This document shows positions 17,860-25,835 of a stretch of 64,000 nucleotides of DNA, in pieces (position 1 is the first letter of the stretch; each line of letters begins with the position of its first letter). Source of the DNA: Phreatobacter stygius (lineage in GTDB: Bacteria; Pseudomonadota; Alphaproteobacteria; Rhizobiales; Phreatobacteraceae); contig NZ_CP039690.1 of assembly GCF_005144885.1 (NCBI RefSeq), positions 4,787,001-4,851,000 on the forward strand, read 5' to 3'. The position numbers and the translations under genes are program-made. Under the pieces are notes generated by a model. It was not told the DNA's origin and did no database searches. It worked only from the letters and a program-made list of their open reading frames with translations.

Positions 17860-18351
17860 ATGAGCGATATCGATCTCGATGGGCGCGACGCCTTCATGGC
17901 GCGGGTGCTCGAACTCTGCGGCGAGGCGGATGCCCGGGGCGATTGCCCGGTCGCCTCCATCATCGTCCGCGACGGTGAGGTGATCGGCCAGGGCTCCAAC
18001 CGGGTGGCGACCGGTGGCGATCCGACCGCCCATGCCGAGGTGGAAGCCATTCGCGACGCGGCCCGCAATCTCGGCAGCGCGGACCTTTCCGGCGCCACGC
18101 TCTATTCGGCCATGGAGCCCTGCCCGATGTGCTGCTGGGCCATCAAGGAAGCCCGGATCGGCCGCGTCGTGCTCGGCGCCCGTCATGCCGGCATGCGCCG
18201 CATCGACTACGGCGATTATTCGGTCGAGAAACTGATCGGGATGACCGGCTCGGCACTCGAGGTGGTCGACGGCGTGCGGGTCGCCGAATGCGAGGCGGCC
18301 AGGCGAGCCTGGAAACGCTGGGTAGAGCCGCCGGCGCGTGTCGCGGACTAA
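17860..18351 (+). CDS. CDA-fold nucleoside/base deaminase
   Basis: A 163-residue zinc-dependent deaminase of the cytidine/deoxycytidylate deaminase superfamily. H58-A-E60 supplies one zinc ligand and the proton shuttle; P87-C88-P-M-C91 supplies the other two ligands (PCPMCCWAI). Guanine, cytosine or tRNA-adenosine deaminases share this fold, and length alone does not separate them. It sits 84 nt after the MFS gene and just before an amidohydrolase, which favours a catabolic base-deaminating role over tRNA editing. Confidence 0.88.
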   Translation: MSDIDLDGRDAFMARVLELCGEADARGDCPVASIIVRDGEVIGQGSNRVATGGDPTAHAEVEAIRDAARNLGSADLSGATLYSAMEPCPMCCWAIKEARIGRVVLGARHAGMRRIDYGDYSVEKLIGMTGSALEVVDGVRVAECEAARRAWKRWVEPPARVAD

Positions 18352-18395
18352 GCTTCGGGTTCGACGGAATTGATCTCACGACGCAGGGGATAGTC

Positions 18396-19937
18396 TTGGC
18401 CAGATCGATCATTCGCAGCCGGTCCATGATCACGCGAGCCCTCGACCGTCACACGGTCGAGGAGATCCCTGACGGCGCATTGCTGCAGGAGGACGGCATC
18501 ATTGTCGCGATCGGCCGGTTCGATGCGCTGAAGCAGCTGCATCCGGACGTGCCGATCATCGGCAGCGGCAACGAGGTCATGCTGCCGGGCTTCGTCAACG
18601 CCCATCACCATGTCGGCCTGACCCCGGTCCAGCTCGGCTCGCCCGACATGCCGCTGGAGCTCTGGTGGATCACCCGCATGGTGATCCGCGACCTCGACCT
18701 CTATCTCGACACGCTCTATGCGGCTTTCGAGATGATCGCCTCCGGCGTCACCACGGTGCAGCACCTGCATGGCTGGGTCCCCGGCACGCTGGAGGAGGTC
18801 GAGGCGAAATCGAACCAGGTGATCAGCGCCTATCAGGATGTCGGCATGCGGGCATCCTATTGTTACGCCGTGCGTGACCAGAACCGGCTGATGTATCAGT
18901 CCGACCGCGCCTTGATCGAAAGCCTGCCGGCCGAGCTCCAGGGCCGGATGAGCCACTGGTTCGGGCGTTTCAAGATCGGCCTGGACGAGAGCATGGATCT
19001 GTTCGTCCGGCTCCACCGGAACCACAACGCCAAGCGGCGGGTGAAAGTCCAGCTGGCGCCGGCCAATCTGCACTGGTGCTCCGATCAGGCGCTCACCGCC
19101 TTTTCCGACATGTCCAGGAAATATGACGCGCCGATCCACATGCACCTGGTCGAGACGGCCTATCAGAAGGCCTATGCCGGCAAGCGTGGCGGCGGCACGG
19201 CGCTCGACTATCTCGATCGCTTCGATCTGTTGAACGCCCGGCTGACGCTTGGCCATGGCGTCTGGCTCTCCGAGCGCGATATCGACAAGGTCGCCGAAAC
19301 GGGCGTCTGCATCTGCCACAATTGCTCGTCGAATTTCCGCCTGCGCTCCGGCATCGCGCCGCTCAACCGTTTCGAGGCCAGGGGCATCAACACCGCCATC
19401 GGCATCGACGAGGCCGGCATCAATGACGACCGCGACATGTTGCAGGAAATGCGCCTTGTGCTGCGCGCGCACCGGGTGCCGGGCATGGCCGAGGCCGACG
19501 TGCCGGCCATGGCGCAGGTCCTGCGCATGGCCACGGTGGGCGGCGCCCGGACCACGCCTTTCGGTGAAACCATCGGGACGCTGGAGGTCGGCAAGGCTGC
19601 CGATCTCGTGCTGATCGACTGGGACCAGATCGCCTTTCCCTATCTCGACGAGGCGACGCCATTGATCGATGCGGTGATCCAGCGTGCCAAGACCGAGGGT
19701 GTCCGGCTGACCATGTGTGACGGCGAGGTGCTCTACCAGGACGGCGAATTCACCCGCGTCGACCGGAAGGACGCCTTGAAACGCCTGCATGACGGATTGC
19801 AGAAGCCGCTCTCCGAGGCCGAGCTGGAGCGGCGCGGCCTGTCCAAGGCGATCCTGCCGTTCATCCGCGCCTTCTATGCCGACTATGTCGACGCCAGCTT
19901 GCACGAGCCGTTCTATCGGATGAACTCACGGACGTGA
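18396..19937 (+). CDS. ATZ/TRZ-type amidohydrolase
   Basis: A 513-residue metal-dependent hydrolase of the amidohydrolase superfamily. The N-terminal strand (SIIRSRSMITRA), metal ligands H70 and H72 in LPGFVNAHHHVG, HMHLVETAYQ, GHGVWLSERD and the distal acidic motif GIDEAGINDDRDML fit the subgroup that includes 8-oxoguanine deaminase, SAH/MTA deaminases and triazine hydrolases. The TTG at 18396 is preferred: it has an AGGGGA ribosome site and supplies the first beta strand; an ATG at 18426 is the alternative. It lies 44 nt after the CDA-type deaminase, so sequential deamination or hydrolysis of a heterocycle is likely. Confidence 0.88.
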   Translation: MARSIIRSRSMITRALDRHTVEEIPDGALLQEDGIIVAIGRFDALKQLHPDVPIIGSGNEVMLPGFVNAHHHVGLTPVQLGSPDMPLELWWITRMVIRDLDLYLDTLYAAFEMIASGVTTVQHLHGWVPGTLEEVEAKSNQVISAYQDVGMRASYCYAVRDQNRLMYQSDRALIESLPAELQGRMSHWFGRFKIGLDESMDLFVRLHRNHNAKRRVKVQLAPANLHWCSDQALTAFSDMSRKYDAPIHMHLVETAYQKAYAGKRGGGTALDYLDRFDLLNARLTLGHGVWLSERDIDKVAETGVCICHNCSSNFRLRSGIAPLNRFEARGINTAIGIDEAGINDDRDMLQEMRLVLRAHRVPGMAEADVPAMAQVLRMATVGGARTTPFGETIGTLEVGKAADLVLIDWDQIAFPYLDEATPLIDAVIQRAKTEGVRLTMCDGEVLYQDGEFTRVDRKDALKRLHDGLQKPLSEAELERRGLSKAILPFIRAFYADYVDASLHEPFYRMNSRT

Positions 19938-20015
19938 GCTCGATGGACAGGCGCTTTCATCGGCCCGAACCCGGTGCGGCAAGATGCGGCGCGACAGCCG
20001 CGGAAATTTTTTGGA

Positions 20016-20030
20016 ATTTTGCATACAATG
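20016..20030. promoter_or_regulatory. Putative GntR autoregulatory operator
   Basis: ATTTTGCATACAATG lies 50-64 nt upstream of the preferred GntR start, in an AT-rich patch of otherwise GC-rich DNA. Its core is the exact reverse complement of the site before the MFS gene at 16321-16330. The symmetrical pattern is TTGnATnCAA. Confidence 0.6.
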
Positions 20031-20079
20031 GGCGATGCCGGGCAGATCCGGCACGCCATTGGCCGATCGAGGACTGGGC

Positions 20080-20826
20080 ATGACCGTCGAACCGGTGCCG
20101 CGCAAACGCGGCCGACCGCGCAAGGAGGCCTCGGCAAAGGCGGCCGGACAATTCCGGCTGAGCCGGGCCAATCTGCATGAGCGCGCCTTCGACCGACTGC
20201 GCACCATGATCGTGCGCGGCAAGCTCGCCCCTGAGACGCCGCTGATCGAGACCGATCTTTGCGACATGCTGGGCGTCTCGCGTACGCCGCTGCGCGAGGC
20301 CCTGAAGCTTCTGGCCGCACAAGGCCTGGTGGAACTTCGCCAGAACCGCAGTGCCCGCATCGCGCCGATGCGCATCGACACGATCCATGACCTGTTCGAG
20401 GCGATGAGCGGGCTCGAGCGGCTGACCGCGGAACTCGCCGCCGAGCGCATGACCGAGGCCGATCTGGCCGAGCTCCGCCGCCTGCAGGACGAGATGGAGC
20501 GTCACGAGGCCGCCGGTGACATGGATGGCTATTTCACCATCAACCAGCAGATCCATTCGGCCATTGTCGCAGGTGCTGGCAACATCACGCTGCGCGAGAC
20601 CCATGAATGGCTGCTGGCACGCGCCGAGCGCGCCCGCTTCTTCGCGCTGAGTTCGCTCCGGCGCTGGGAAGAGTCGATTGGCGAGCATCGCGCCATTCTT
20701 GCCGCACTCGAGGCCCGGCAGGCCGAGACCGCCGGCCGGCTCATCGCCGAACATGTCCAGCATACCGGCCGGGAGGTCGTGCAGATCCTGGCCAATCATC
20801 CGACGCTTGCCGGCGTCGCGGCCTGA
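20080..20826 (+). CDS. GntR-family (FCD domain) transcriptional regulator with AT-hook-like N-terminus
   Basis: A 248-residue FadR/FCD-class regulator: winged helix (NLHERAFDRLRTMIVRGKLAP, DLCDMLGVSRTPLREALKLL) followed by an all-helical FCD ligand domain with conserved metal-site His residues (INQQIHSAI, EHRAILAA, IAEHVQHT). Before the helix is the basic stretch PRKRGRPRKEA, which resembles an AT-hook. ATG 20080 is preferred; ATG 20035 is also possible but would overlap the operator surroundings. It probably represses the MFS/deaminase operon and itself. The racemase gene follows 14 nt later. Confidence 0.9.
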   Translation: MTVEPVPRKRGRPRKEASAKAAGQFRLSRANLHERAFDRLRTMIVRGKLAPETPLIETDLCDMLGVSRTPLREALKLLAAQGLVELRQNRSARIAPMRIDTIHDLFEAMSGLERLTAELAAERMTEADLAELRRLQDEMERHEAAGDMDGYFTINQQIHSAIVAGAGNITLRETHEWLLARAERARFFALSSLRRWEESIGEHRAILAALEARQAETAGRLIAEHVQHTGREVVQILANHPTLAGVAA

Positions 20827-20840
20827 CCTGGAGGCGATCC

Positions 20841-21605
20841 TTGCGTATTCTGATCCTCAATCCCAACACCACGGCCGGCGTCACCGACCTGCTCGTTGCG
20901 GCGGCCCGGCCGGTGGCCGGTCCCGCGACGCGGATCGTTGCGACCACGGCACCGCGCGGCGTGCCCTATATCTCGACCCGTGGCGAAGCCCTGATCGGCG
21001 GCGCCATTGCCTTGGAGACGCTGGCCGAGCAGCATTCCGAGGTCGATGCCGCCATCATCGCCGCCTTTGGCGATCCCGGCCTGTTCGCCGCACGCGAACT
21101 GTTCGACATCCCGGTCATCGGCATGTCGGAAGCCGCCATGCTCACCGCCTGCATGCTCGGCCAGCGCTTCAGCATCATCACCTTCGCCGCCGCTCTCGGC
21201 AGCTGGTACCGCGACTGCGTCGACATGCACGGGCTGTGGGGACGCTGCGCCGGCATCCGTTCGCTCGACGAGAGCTTCGGCCCGGTCGCCGACGTGCAGG
21301 TCGAGAAAGAGGCCATGCTGGTGGCCCTCGCCAACCGTGCGGTGCAGGAGGACGACGCCGATGTCGTCATCCTGGCCGGCGCACCGCTCGCCGGGCTTGC
21401 CGCCAAGGTGCGCGACCGCATTCCCGTGCCGCTGGTCGATCCGATCGCCGCCGCGGTCAAGCAGGCCGAGGCCCTGGTGGCACTCAATCCGCGCAAGGCG
21501 ACGGTTGGCACCTTCCGCCGCCCGGCGGCGAAACCGACGACCGGCCTCGGTGATGCACTCGCCGCCCGCATCGAGATGCGCGACCTGCCGGAGGCGGCGG
21601 AGTAG
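20841..21605 (+). CDS. Asp/Glu/hydantoin racemase-family protein
   Basis: A 254-residue protein starting LRILILNPNTTAGVTDLLV, the signature of hydantoin/allantoin racemases. The two catalytic cysteines of the family usually lie near AAFGDPGL and VILAGAPLAG; here these positions read D-P-G and G-A-P instead of the G-C motif. Either the cysteines lie elsewhere (C at MLTACMLG and RDCVDM) or the enzyme is atypical. The TTG start has a TGGAGG ribosome site. Together with the deaminase and amidohydrolase it suggests hydantoin- or allantoin-type intermediates. Confidence 0.78.
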   Translation: MRILILNPNTTAGVTDLLVAAARPVAGPATRIVATTAPRGVPYISTRGEALIGGAIALETLAEQHSEVDAAIIAAFGDPGLFAARELFDIPVIGMSEAAMLTACMLGQRFSIITFAAALGSWYRDCVDMHGLWGRCAGIRSLDESFGPVADVQVEKEAMLVALANRAVQEDDADVVILAGAPLAGLAAKVRDRIPVPLVDPIAAAVKQAEALVALNPRKATVGTFRRPAAKPTTGLGDALAARIEMRDLPEAAE

Positions 21606-21798
21606 GAGAGGGCGACCGCTTAACCTGTCGGCCCGGGAAAGTGGTATCGTCCCCCGATTGCGACCGGTCGTGGCGTCCGAGACGGCGCTTGACTAGCATT
21701 CGCCTTTGGCGAAGCGGCAAGGCCGGCATGACGGCTTCGTTTCACTTGATCGGACCTGGCCGAAGGGCCGGGGAAAAAGCGACATGGGAGAGGATGCG

Positions 21799-22188
21799 AT
21801 GGTAGCCGCGGCAGCGAAAGTCGACACTCATCAGGCGTCAGACCTGGACATTCTCACCCAGCTCAACCTCGACTACATCAATTCGGTTCAGAACGGCGAC
21901 GTCAGGCGCTTTGACGAGATTCTCGCCGAGGACTTCTTTTGCAGCAATCCGGACGGCACATTGATCGACCGGGCGCAGTTCCTCCAGCAGACCGCGCAGC
22001 CGGTGACGATCAGCGGCCTGACGGTCCGGGACGTGAAGATCCGGATTCTCGATGATGTCGCCATCATCCACGCCGAGACGCACTATGCGGCGCCCGACGG
22101 ACGTCTGGCGCGCGGCCGCTATACCGATGTCTGGGCGCGCCGGCAGGGCCAATGGCTCGCAGTTTCGGCCCATGTCACGCGCGGTTGA
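21799..22188 (+). CDS. NTF2-like (SnoaL/DUF4440-type) protein
   Basis: A 129-residue single-domain protein of the NTF2-like cone fold: ILTQLNLDYINSVQNGDVRRF, then DEILAEDFFCSNPDG, DVAIIHAETHYAAPDGR and YTDVWARRQGQWLAVSAHVTR. Such proteins can be small enzymes or ligand-binding proteins; the function here is unknown. ATG 21799 is favoured because GGGAGAGG precedes it; ATG 21784 would add five residues. It stands alone between the racemase operon and a hairpin at 22200. Confidence 0.8.
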   Translation: MVAAAAKVDTHQASDLDILTQLNLDYINSVQNGDVRRFDEILAEDFFCSNPDGTLIDRAQFLQQTAQPVTISGLTVRDVKIRILDDVAIIHAETHYAAPDGRLARGRYTDVWARRQGQWLAVSAHVTRG

Positions 22189-22199
22189 GAGCAAAGATA

Positions 22200-22227
22200 A
22201 TGCCCGCCTTGGCGACAAGGCGGGCAT
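22200..22227. terminator. Convergent hairpin between NTF2-like gene and secreted protein gene
   Basis: A perfect 12-bp inverted repeat ATGCCCGCCTTG / CAAGGCGGGCAT with a 4-nt loop (GCGA). It lies 11 nt after the plus-strand stop, and the minus-strand gene at 22299 converges on it. On the minus strand the tail TTATCTTTGC is moderately T-rich, so it probably acts as a bidirectional terminator. Confidence 0.75.
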
Positions 22228-22298
22228 TCAGTCGTCAGGCCATGTTCTGAAGGTCCCGGGGGCGGCCGGCCCGCGGGGACCTGCCGCTCATCGGCGCA

Positions 22299-22634
22299 TT
22301 ACATTCCGCGGCACTGACGCGAACGGCGAATGACGACATCGCCATTCGGCCGCACGCTGCGGACCGAGACGACACGGCAGCGCTCACCTTGCATGATGGT
22401 CACGCGACGGTCGCCGCGCATGCCGCGATCATCACGGTGGCCCCGGTCGCCGCGCCGCCAATCACGACGGTCGTCCCGACGGTCGTCGCGCCGATCCCAG
22501 TGGCCGCGGTCGCGGTCGGTCCCTACCGTCACTCCGCCTTCACCGGCGCGGATACGGAGGTCCTGCGCTGACGCTGCGAGAGGAGCGGCACAGAGCATCG
22601 CGGCGGCGAGTGTCGCAAGAATGAGTTTCTTCAT
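22299..22634 (-). CDS. Small secreted Arg/Asp-rich protein
   Basis: A 111-residue protein with signal peptide MKKLILATLAAAMLCAAPLAASA. The middle consists of low-complexity charged repeats (DRRDDRRDDRRDWRRGDRGH). The C-terminus has two cysteines (GERCRVVSV and SRQCRGM). A related arrangement is common in short periplasmic proteins of Hyphomicrobiales that have no known role. The signal peptide start is similar to that of the cassette peptides at 3377-4829, but the mature part is unrelated. Confidence 0.75.
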   Translation of the reverse strand: MKKLILATLAAAMLCAAPLAASAQDLRIRAGEGGVTVGTDRDRGHWDRRDDRRDDRRDWRRGDRGHRDDRGMRGDRRVTIMQGERCRVVSVRSVRPNGDVVIRRSRQCRGM

Positions 22635-22947
22635 GCCGTATCTCCTCGGGGATTACCCCCAAAATTGTCTCGGGGTTCACCGCGACAACGGCTCGGCAGG
22701 CGGTTTGTTCCAGGCGACAGGGGGGCGCTGGCCGACAGCCTGCGCCGGACGGTCCGGCGAAACGCTGCGGCGGCCGAAAAAAGAAGGGCCCGCTCCGTTG
22801 CCAGAGCGGGCCAAGGGTGGCTGGGTCAACGGAAATCCACGGCAGCGGATTTCCATCTGATCAATCTACGTTCGCCGAGGCAGGTTGGATCACCCGGTCG
22901 GCCAGCCTGCGTGGCTTTCAGGCTCGAGCCGGCCGCAGGGCCTGGGC
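22635..22947. other. Intergenic region between secreted protein and RTX genes
   Basis: 313 nt without a supported gene. It contains the promoter region of the secreted protein (start at 22634; ribosome-site-like GAGGAGATACGG just upstream) and the terminator of the RTX gene at 22777-22812. A few GC-rich palindromes are present; nothing else stands out. Confidence 0.5.
22777..22812 (-). terminator. Rho-independent terminator of the RTX gene
   Basis: Read on the minus strand, a perfect 9-bp stem GGCCCGCTC / GAGCGGGCC with an 8-nt loop is followed by TTCTTTTTT (complement of 22777-22785). It lies about 135 nt past the stop of the RTX-repeat gene. Confidence 0.85.
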
Positions 22948-23688
22948 TCAGGCAAGCAGTTGGTCCCAGGTGTAGAGCGTGCCGCCGACATTGAACTGTT
23001 CGATATTGGCGACGTGGTCGGTCTGTACCTGACCGGTCTTGCTTATCCAGTGCAGGACGTGATCGCCCGAGGCGGTGGTTTCGATGAAGGCATCGGAGCC
23101 CGGCATGGCCTTGTCCAGGACCATCACGTCCCAGCCGGCGCCGCCGTCATAGAAGCTCTCGGTGGCGCCGTTGAAGGCGACCCGGGCGATCAGGAAGTCA
23201 TTGCCGATGCCGCCATTGAGTGTCGCGCCCATGAACGATCCGACCAGCGTGTCGTTGCCGATGCCGCCGTCGAGAACGGCGCCCTTGCTGTTATAGGCCG
23301 CGGCGACCCAGTCGTCGCCATTGCCGCCGGACAGCTTGTCGAAGTCGCCGCCGCCATAGACGATGTCCTTGCCATTGCCGCCCGAGAGCGTGTCATGGCC
23401 GCCGACACCCTGGATGAGGTCGTCGTCATTGCCGCCGGAGATGACATCGACACCCGACGAGCCGGTGATCTTGTCATTGCCGTCGCCGCCATAGGTGTGG
23501 CTGGGCTTGGCGGCGGTGCCGCCGGAGAAGGCGGTCATGGTGTCGTTGCCGCTGGTGCCGAACTGGGGCGGCGGCTCGATGCCGAAATTGAAGCCGAAGC
23601 TGTCGGCGGTGTTCAGGACATGATCGGTCGGATCGGCCAGCGCGGCGAGCGGGCTGGTCGCGTGCATGGAAGCTTGGGACTTGTTCAC
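22948..23688 (-). CDS. RTX (hemolysin-type calcium-binding repeat) protein
   Basis: A 246-residue protein built around glycine/aspartate nonapeptide repeats of the form GGxGxDxxx (GGDGNDKIT, GGNDDDLIQ, GGNGKDIVY, GGNGDDWVA, GGIGNDTLV, GGIGNDFLI). These bind Ca2+ and form a parallel beta-roll outside the cell. There is no N-terminal signal peptide, as expected for type I secretion, and no catalytic domain. The C-terminal part (DHVLHWISKTGQVQTDHVAN, then FNVGGTLYTWDQLLA) resembles the terminal region of other RTX proteins. No type I secretion genes lie in the window. Confidence 0.88.
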   Translation of the reverse strand: MNKSQASMHATSPLAALADPTDHVLNTADSFGFNFGIEPPPQFGTSGNDTMTAFSGGTAAKPSHTYGGDGNDKITGSSGVDVISGGNDDDLIQGVGGHDTLSGGNGKDIVYGGGDFDKLSGGNGDDWVAAAYNSKGAVLDGGIGNDTLVGSFMGATLNGGIGNDFLIARVAFNGATESFYDGGAGWDVMVLDKAMPGSDAFIETTASGDHVLHWISKTGQVQTDHVANIEQFNVGGTLYTWDQLLA

Positions 23689-23810
23689 GATGGTATCCTC
23701 AGGGATCGTTGGTGGATGTGGACCCTGAGTGGCGCTTCCCTTGCGTCAGGTTCATGCGCGCCGAGCTTATTTTTTCGCGATGCAGCAGAAAGACGGTCAG
23801 ACCGGTCCGG

Positions 23811-24713
23811 TCAAATGATCCGCAACCGTTCGACATCATCAGCCAGCCAGCGCATCAATTGCCTGGCCGGCGGACTGACCGAGCGCCCGGTCGCGACCAG
23901 CAAGCCGATGCGCAACGTGTTGATCGGCGCCGAGGCGAAGGGACGCCAGACGAGCTCGCCCTGCTCGATCTCTTCCAGGAAGCCGAGCCTGGTGAAATAA
24001 GCGAGCCCCATGCCGAGCCGGATCGCCCGCTTGACCAGTTGGATCGAGTTGGAGACGAGCCGCGGTTTCAGCGCTTCGCGAAAGCGCGCGAAATCCGGAT
24101 CGATGTCGGCCGAACGCGGCAACGGCCCGGCCTGGGCCAGGAACGGATAGGCGGCGGCTTCGTCGAAGGTCACGGCGCGGCGGTTCGCCAGCGGGTGATC
24201 GGCCGGCATGACCACGCCGATCGGCGCGGAAACCTCGGCCAGGAAACTGACCGTCCTGGGCATCTGGCTGACGAAGGTGAAGCCGATATCGGCCTCGTTT
24301 TCGGCCACCATGCGCTCGACGTCGGCCGGTGCCACCGCCATGACCGAGAAGGTGACGGCTGGAAAGCTGGCGCGGAAGCGCTCGAGCGAGCGTGGCAGGA
24401 AATCGACCAGCAGGGAATCGACCGCCACCAGCGAGACGTGGCCGGAGCGCGCCGCCCTGAGATCGTCCACCTCGGCGCGTAGCCGGTCGTAATCATGCAG
24501 CGTCGTGGTGATATGGGCGAGCAGGAGATCACCGGCCGCGGTCAGCCGCATGCCACTCGACAGCCGGTCGAACAGCGGTGTACCGAATTCGTCCTCGAGC
24601 TTCAGAATATGGCGGTTGATCGCGCTCGCCGCGACATTGAGCTTCTGGGCGGCCTTGCGGATCGAGCCGAGCCGCGCGGTCTCGCGGAAATAGCCGAGCG
24701 CCGCGGCATGCAT
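23811..24713 (-). CDS. LysR-family transcriptional regulator
   Basis: A 300-residue LysR protein with the N-terminal winged HTH (SIRKAAQKLNVAASAINRHI, then LEDEFGTPLFDR) and a periplasmic-binding-like effector domain. It starts 5 nt after the ferredoxin gene stop on the same strand, so it is probably the last gene of the long operon 31129-23811 and may regulate it and the divergent amidohydrolase. A co-transcribed LysR regulator is less usual than a divergent one. Confidence 0.9.
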   Translation of the reverse strand: MHAAALGYFRETARLGSIRKAAQKLNVAASAINRHILKLEDEFGTPLFDRLSSGMRLTAAGDLLLAHITTTLHDYDRLRAEVDDLRAARSGHVSLVAVDSLLVDFLPRSLERFRASFPAVTFSVMAVAPADVERMVAENEADIGFTFVSQMPRTVSFLAEVSAPIGVVMPADHPLANRRAVTFDEAAAYPFLAQAGPLPRSADIDPDFARFREALKPRLVSNSIQLVKRAIRLGMGLAYFTRLGFLEEIEQGELVWRPFASAPINTLRIGLLVATGRSVSPPARQLMRWLADDVERLRII

Positions 24714-24718
24714 CGCGG

Positions 24719-25051
24719 TCAGCGCTCCCCTGGCGGCCAGGTGGCGACGGTCGGATGGTCCTTGGCCGTGATGGTTTTGGCGTCGGCGCCGCGAGGCGAG
24801 CCGAGGCCGGTCACATCAGGCCCGAAATAGTCGCGGTTCACCGCCACCCAGCCCATCAGCCCCTCCGGCAGCCGATCGTCGGCATGGATCGCGGCGACCG
24901 GACAGACGGTTTCGCACAGGCCGCAATCGATGCACTCATCGGGATGGATATAGAGCGTTCGTCCGCCTTCATAGATGCAATCGACCGGGCAGGCATCGAG
25001 ACAGGCCCGGTCCTTCACATCGATGCAGGCCTCGGTGATGACATAGGGCAT
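24719..25051 (-). CDS. fdxA: 7Fe ferredoxin (FdxA-like)
   Basis: A 110-residue bacterial ferredoxin. The cysteine pattern C9-x7-C17-x3-C21-P and C40-x2-C43-x2-C46-x3-C50-P, with the YIHPDECIDCG segment, is that of seven-iron ferredoxins carrying one 3Fe-4S and one 4Fe-4S cluster. It is a cytoplasmic electron carrier. Its place between crotonase and LysR genes, in one operon with an FAD oxidoreductase, suggests that it is the electron partner of that enzyme. The C-terminal tail is normal in length. Confidence 0.9.
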   Translation of the reverse strand: MPYVITEACIDVKDRACLDACPVDCIYEGGRTLYIHPDECIDCGLCETVCPVAAIHADDRLPEGLMGWVAVNRDYFGPDVTGLGSPRGADAKTITAKDHPTVATWPPGER

Positions 25052-25058
25052 GGCGCGC

Positions 25059-25835
25059 CTACCGTCCCTGCCAGACCGGTTTCCGCTTCTCGACGAAGGC
25101 GCGTACGCCCTCGTTCGAATCGTCCGAATTCAACGCCTCGACCAGAGCCGGCAGGCGCAGGGCCTGGGCTTCGACCGCGCTGAGATGGGCGGTGCGGCGC
25201 ACCACCTGCTTGATCGCGCGGATCGACAGGGGCGCGCAGGCCAGCACCTCGCCGACCCACCGATCGACCGCCTCATCGAGCTCGGCCAGCGGCACCACTT
25301 CGTTGACCAGCCCGAAGCCGAGCGCTTCCGCCGCCTTGATGCGGCGTCCGGTCAGCAGCATGCCCATGGCGGCGCGGTGTGGGATCTGACGCTGCAGCAA
25401 GGTCATGCCACCGTCCAGCGGCATGCGGCCGACACGCGCCTCCGGCAGGCCGAAGGTCGCGTGATCGGCGGCCACCACCAGGTCGCAACCGAGCATCATT
25501 TCGAAGCCGCCGCCAACCGCATGGCCGTTGACCCGGGCGATGACCGGCACGTCGAGCGTCTGCCTGAGCGCGATGCCGCCGAAACCGCCTGGCCGGGGCA
25601 TCGCCCAATAGTCGAGCCCGGATCCGCCGCTGCCGCCCTTCATGTCGGCGCCGGTCGAGAAGGCGCGCTCGCCGGCGCCGGTCAGCACCACCACCCGCAC
25701 CGAGCGATCCTGTTCGATGCGCGCCCAGATCGCCTGCAATTCCTGCTCGGTCGCCTGGTCGACGGCGTTCATCACCTCCGGTCGGTCGATGGTGACGCGG
25801 GCGACGTGATCCGTGACGGTGAAGACGACGGCCAT
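25059..25835 (-). CDS. Enoyl-CoA hydratase/isomerase (crotonase) family protein
   Basis: A 258-residue crotonase-fold enzyme. The oxyanion-hole regions are AFSTGADMKGG and GHAVGGGFEMMLGCDLV. Both acidic residues used by true hydratases are present (GGGFE and FGLPEAR). The ATG at 25835 overlaps the CaiB-type stop by one base; a GTG one codon earlier is possible. It acts on a CoA thioester produced by the upstream CoA-transferase, probably by adding water to a double bond. Confidence 0.9.
   Translation of the reverse strand: MAVVFTVTDHVARVTIDRPEVMNAVDQATEQELQAIWARIEQDRSVRVVVLTGAGERAFSTGADMKGGSGGSGLDYWAMPRPGGFGGIALRQTLDVPVIARVNGHAVGGGFEMMLGCDLVVAADHATFGLPEARVGRMPLDGGMTLLQRQIPHRAAMGMLLTGRRIKAAEALGFGLVNEVVPLAELDEAVDRWVGEVLACAPLSIRAIKQVVRRTAHLSAVEAQALRLPALVEALNSDDSNEGVRAFVEKRKPVWQGR

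Noticed and set aside
25015-25260. Small antisense open frames opposite crotonase and ferredoxin genes
   Set aside because: They follow the codon bias of the reverse strand and show no family motif.
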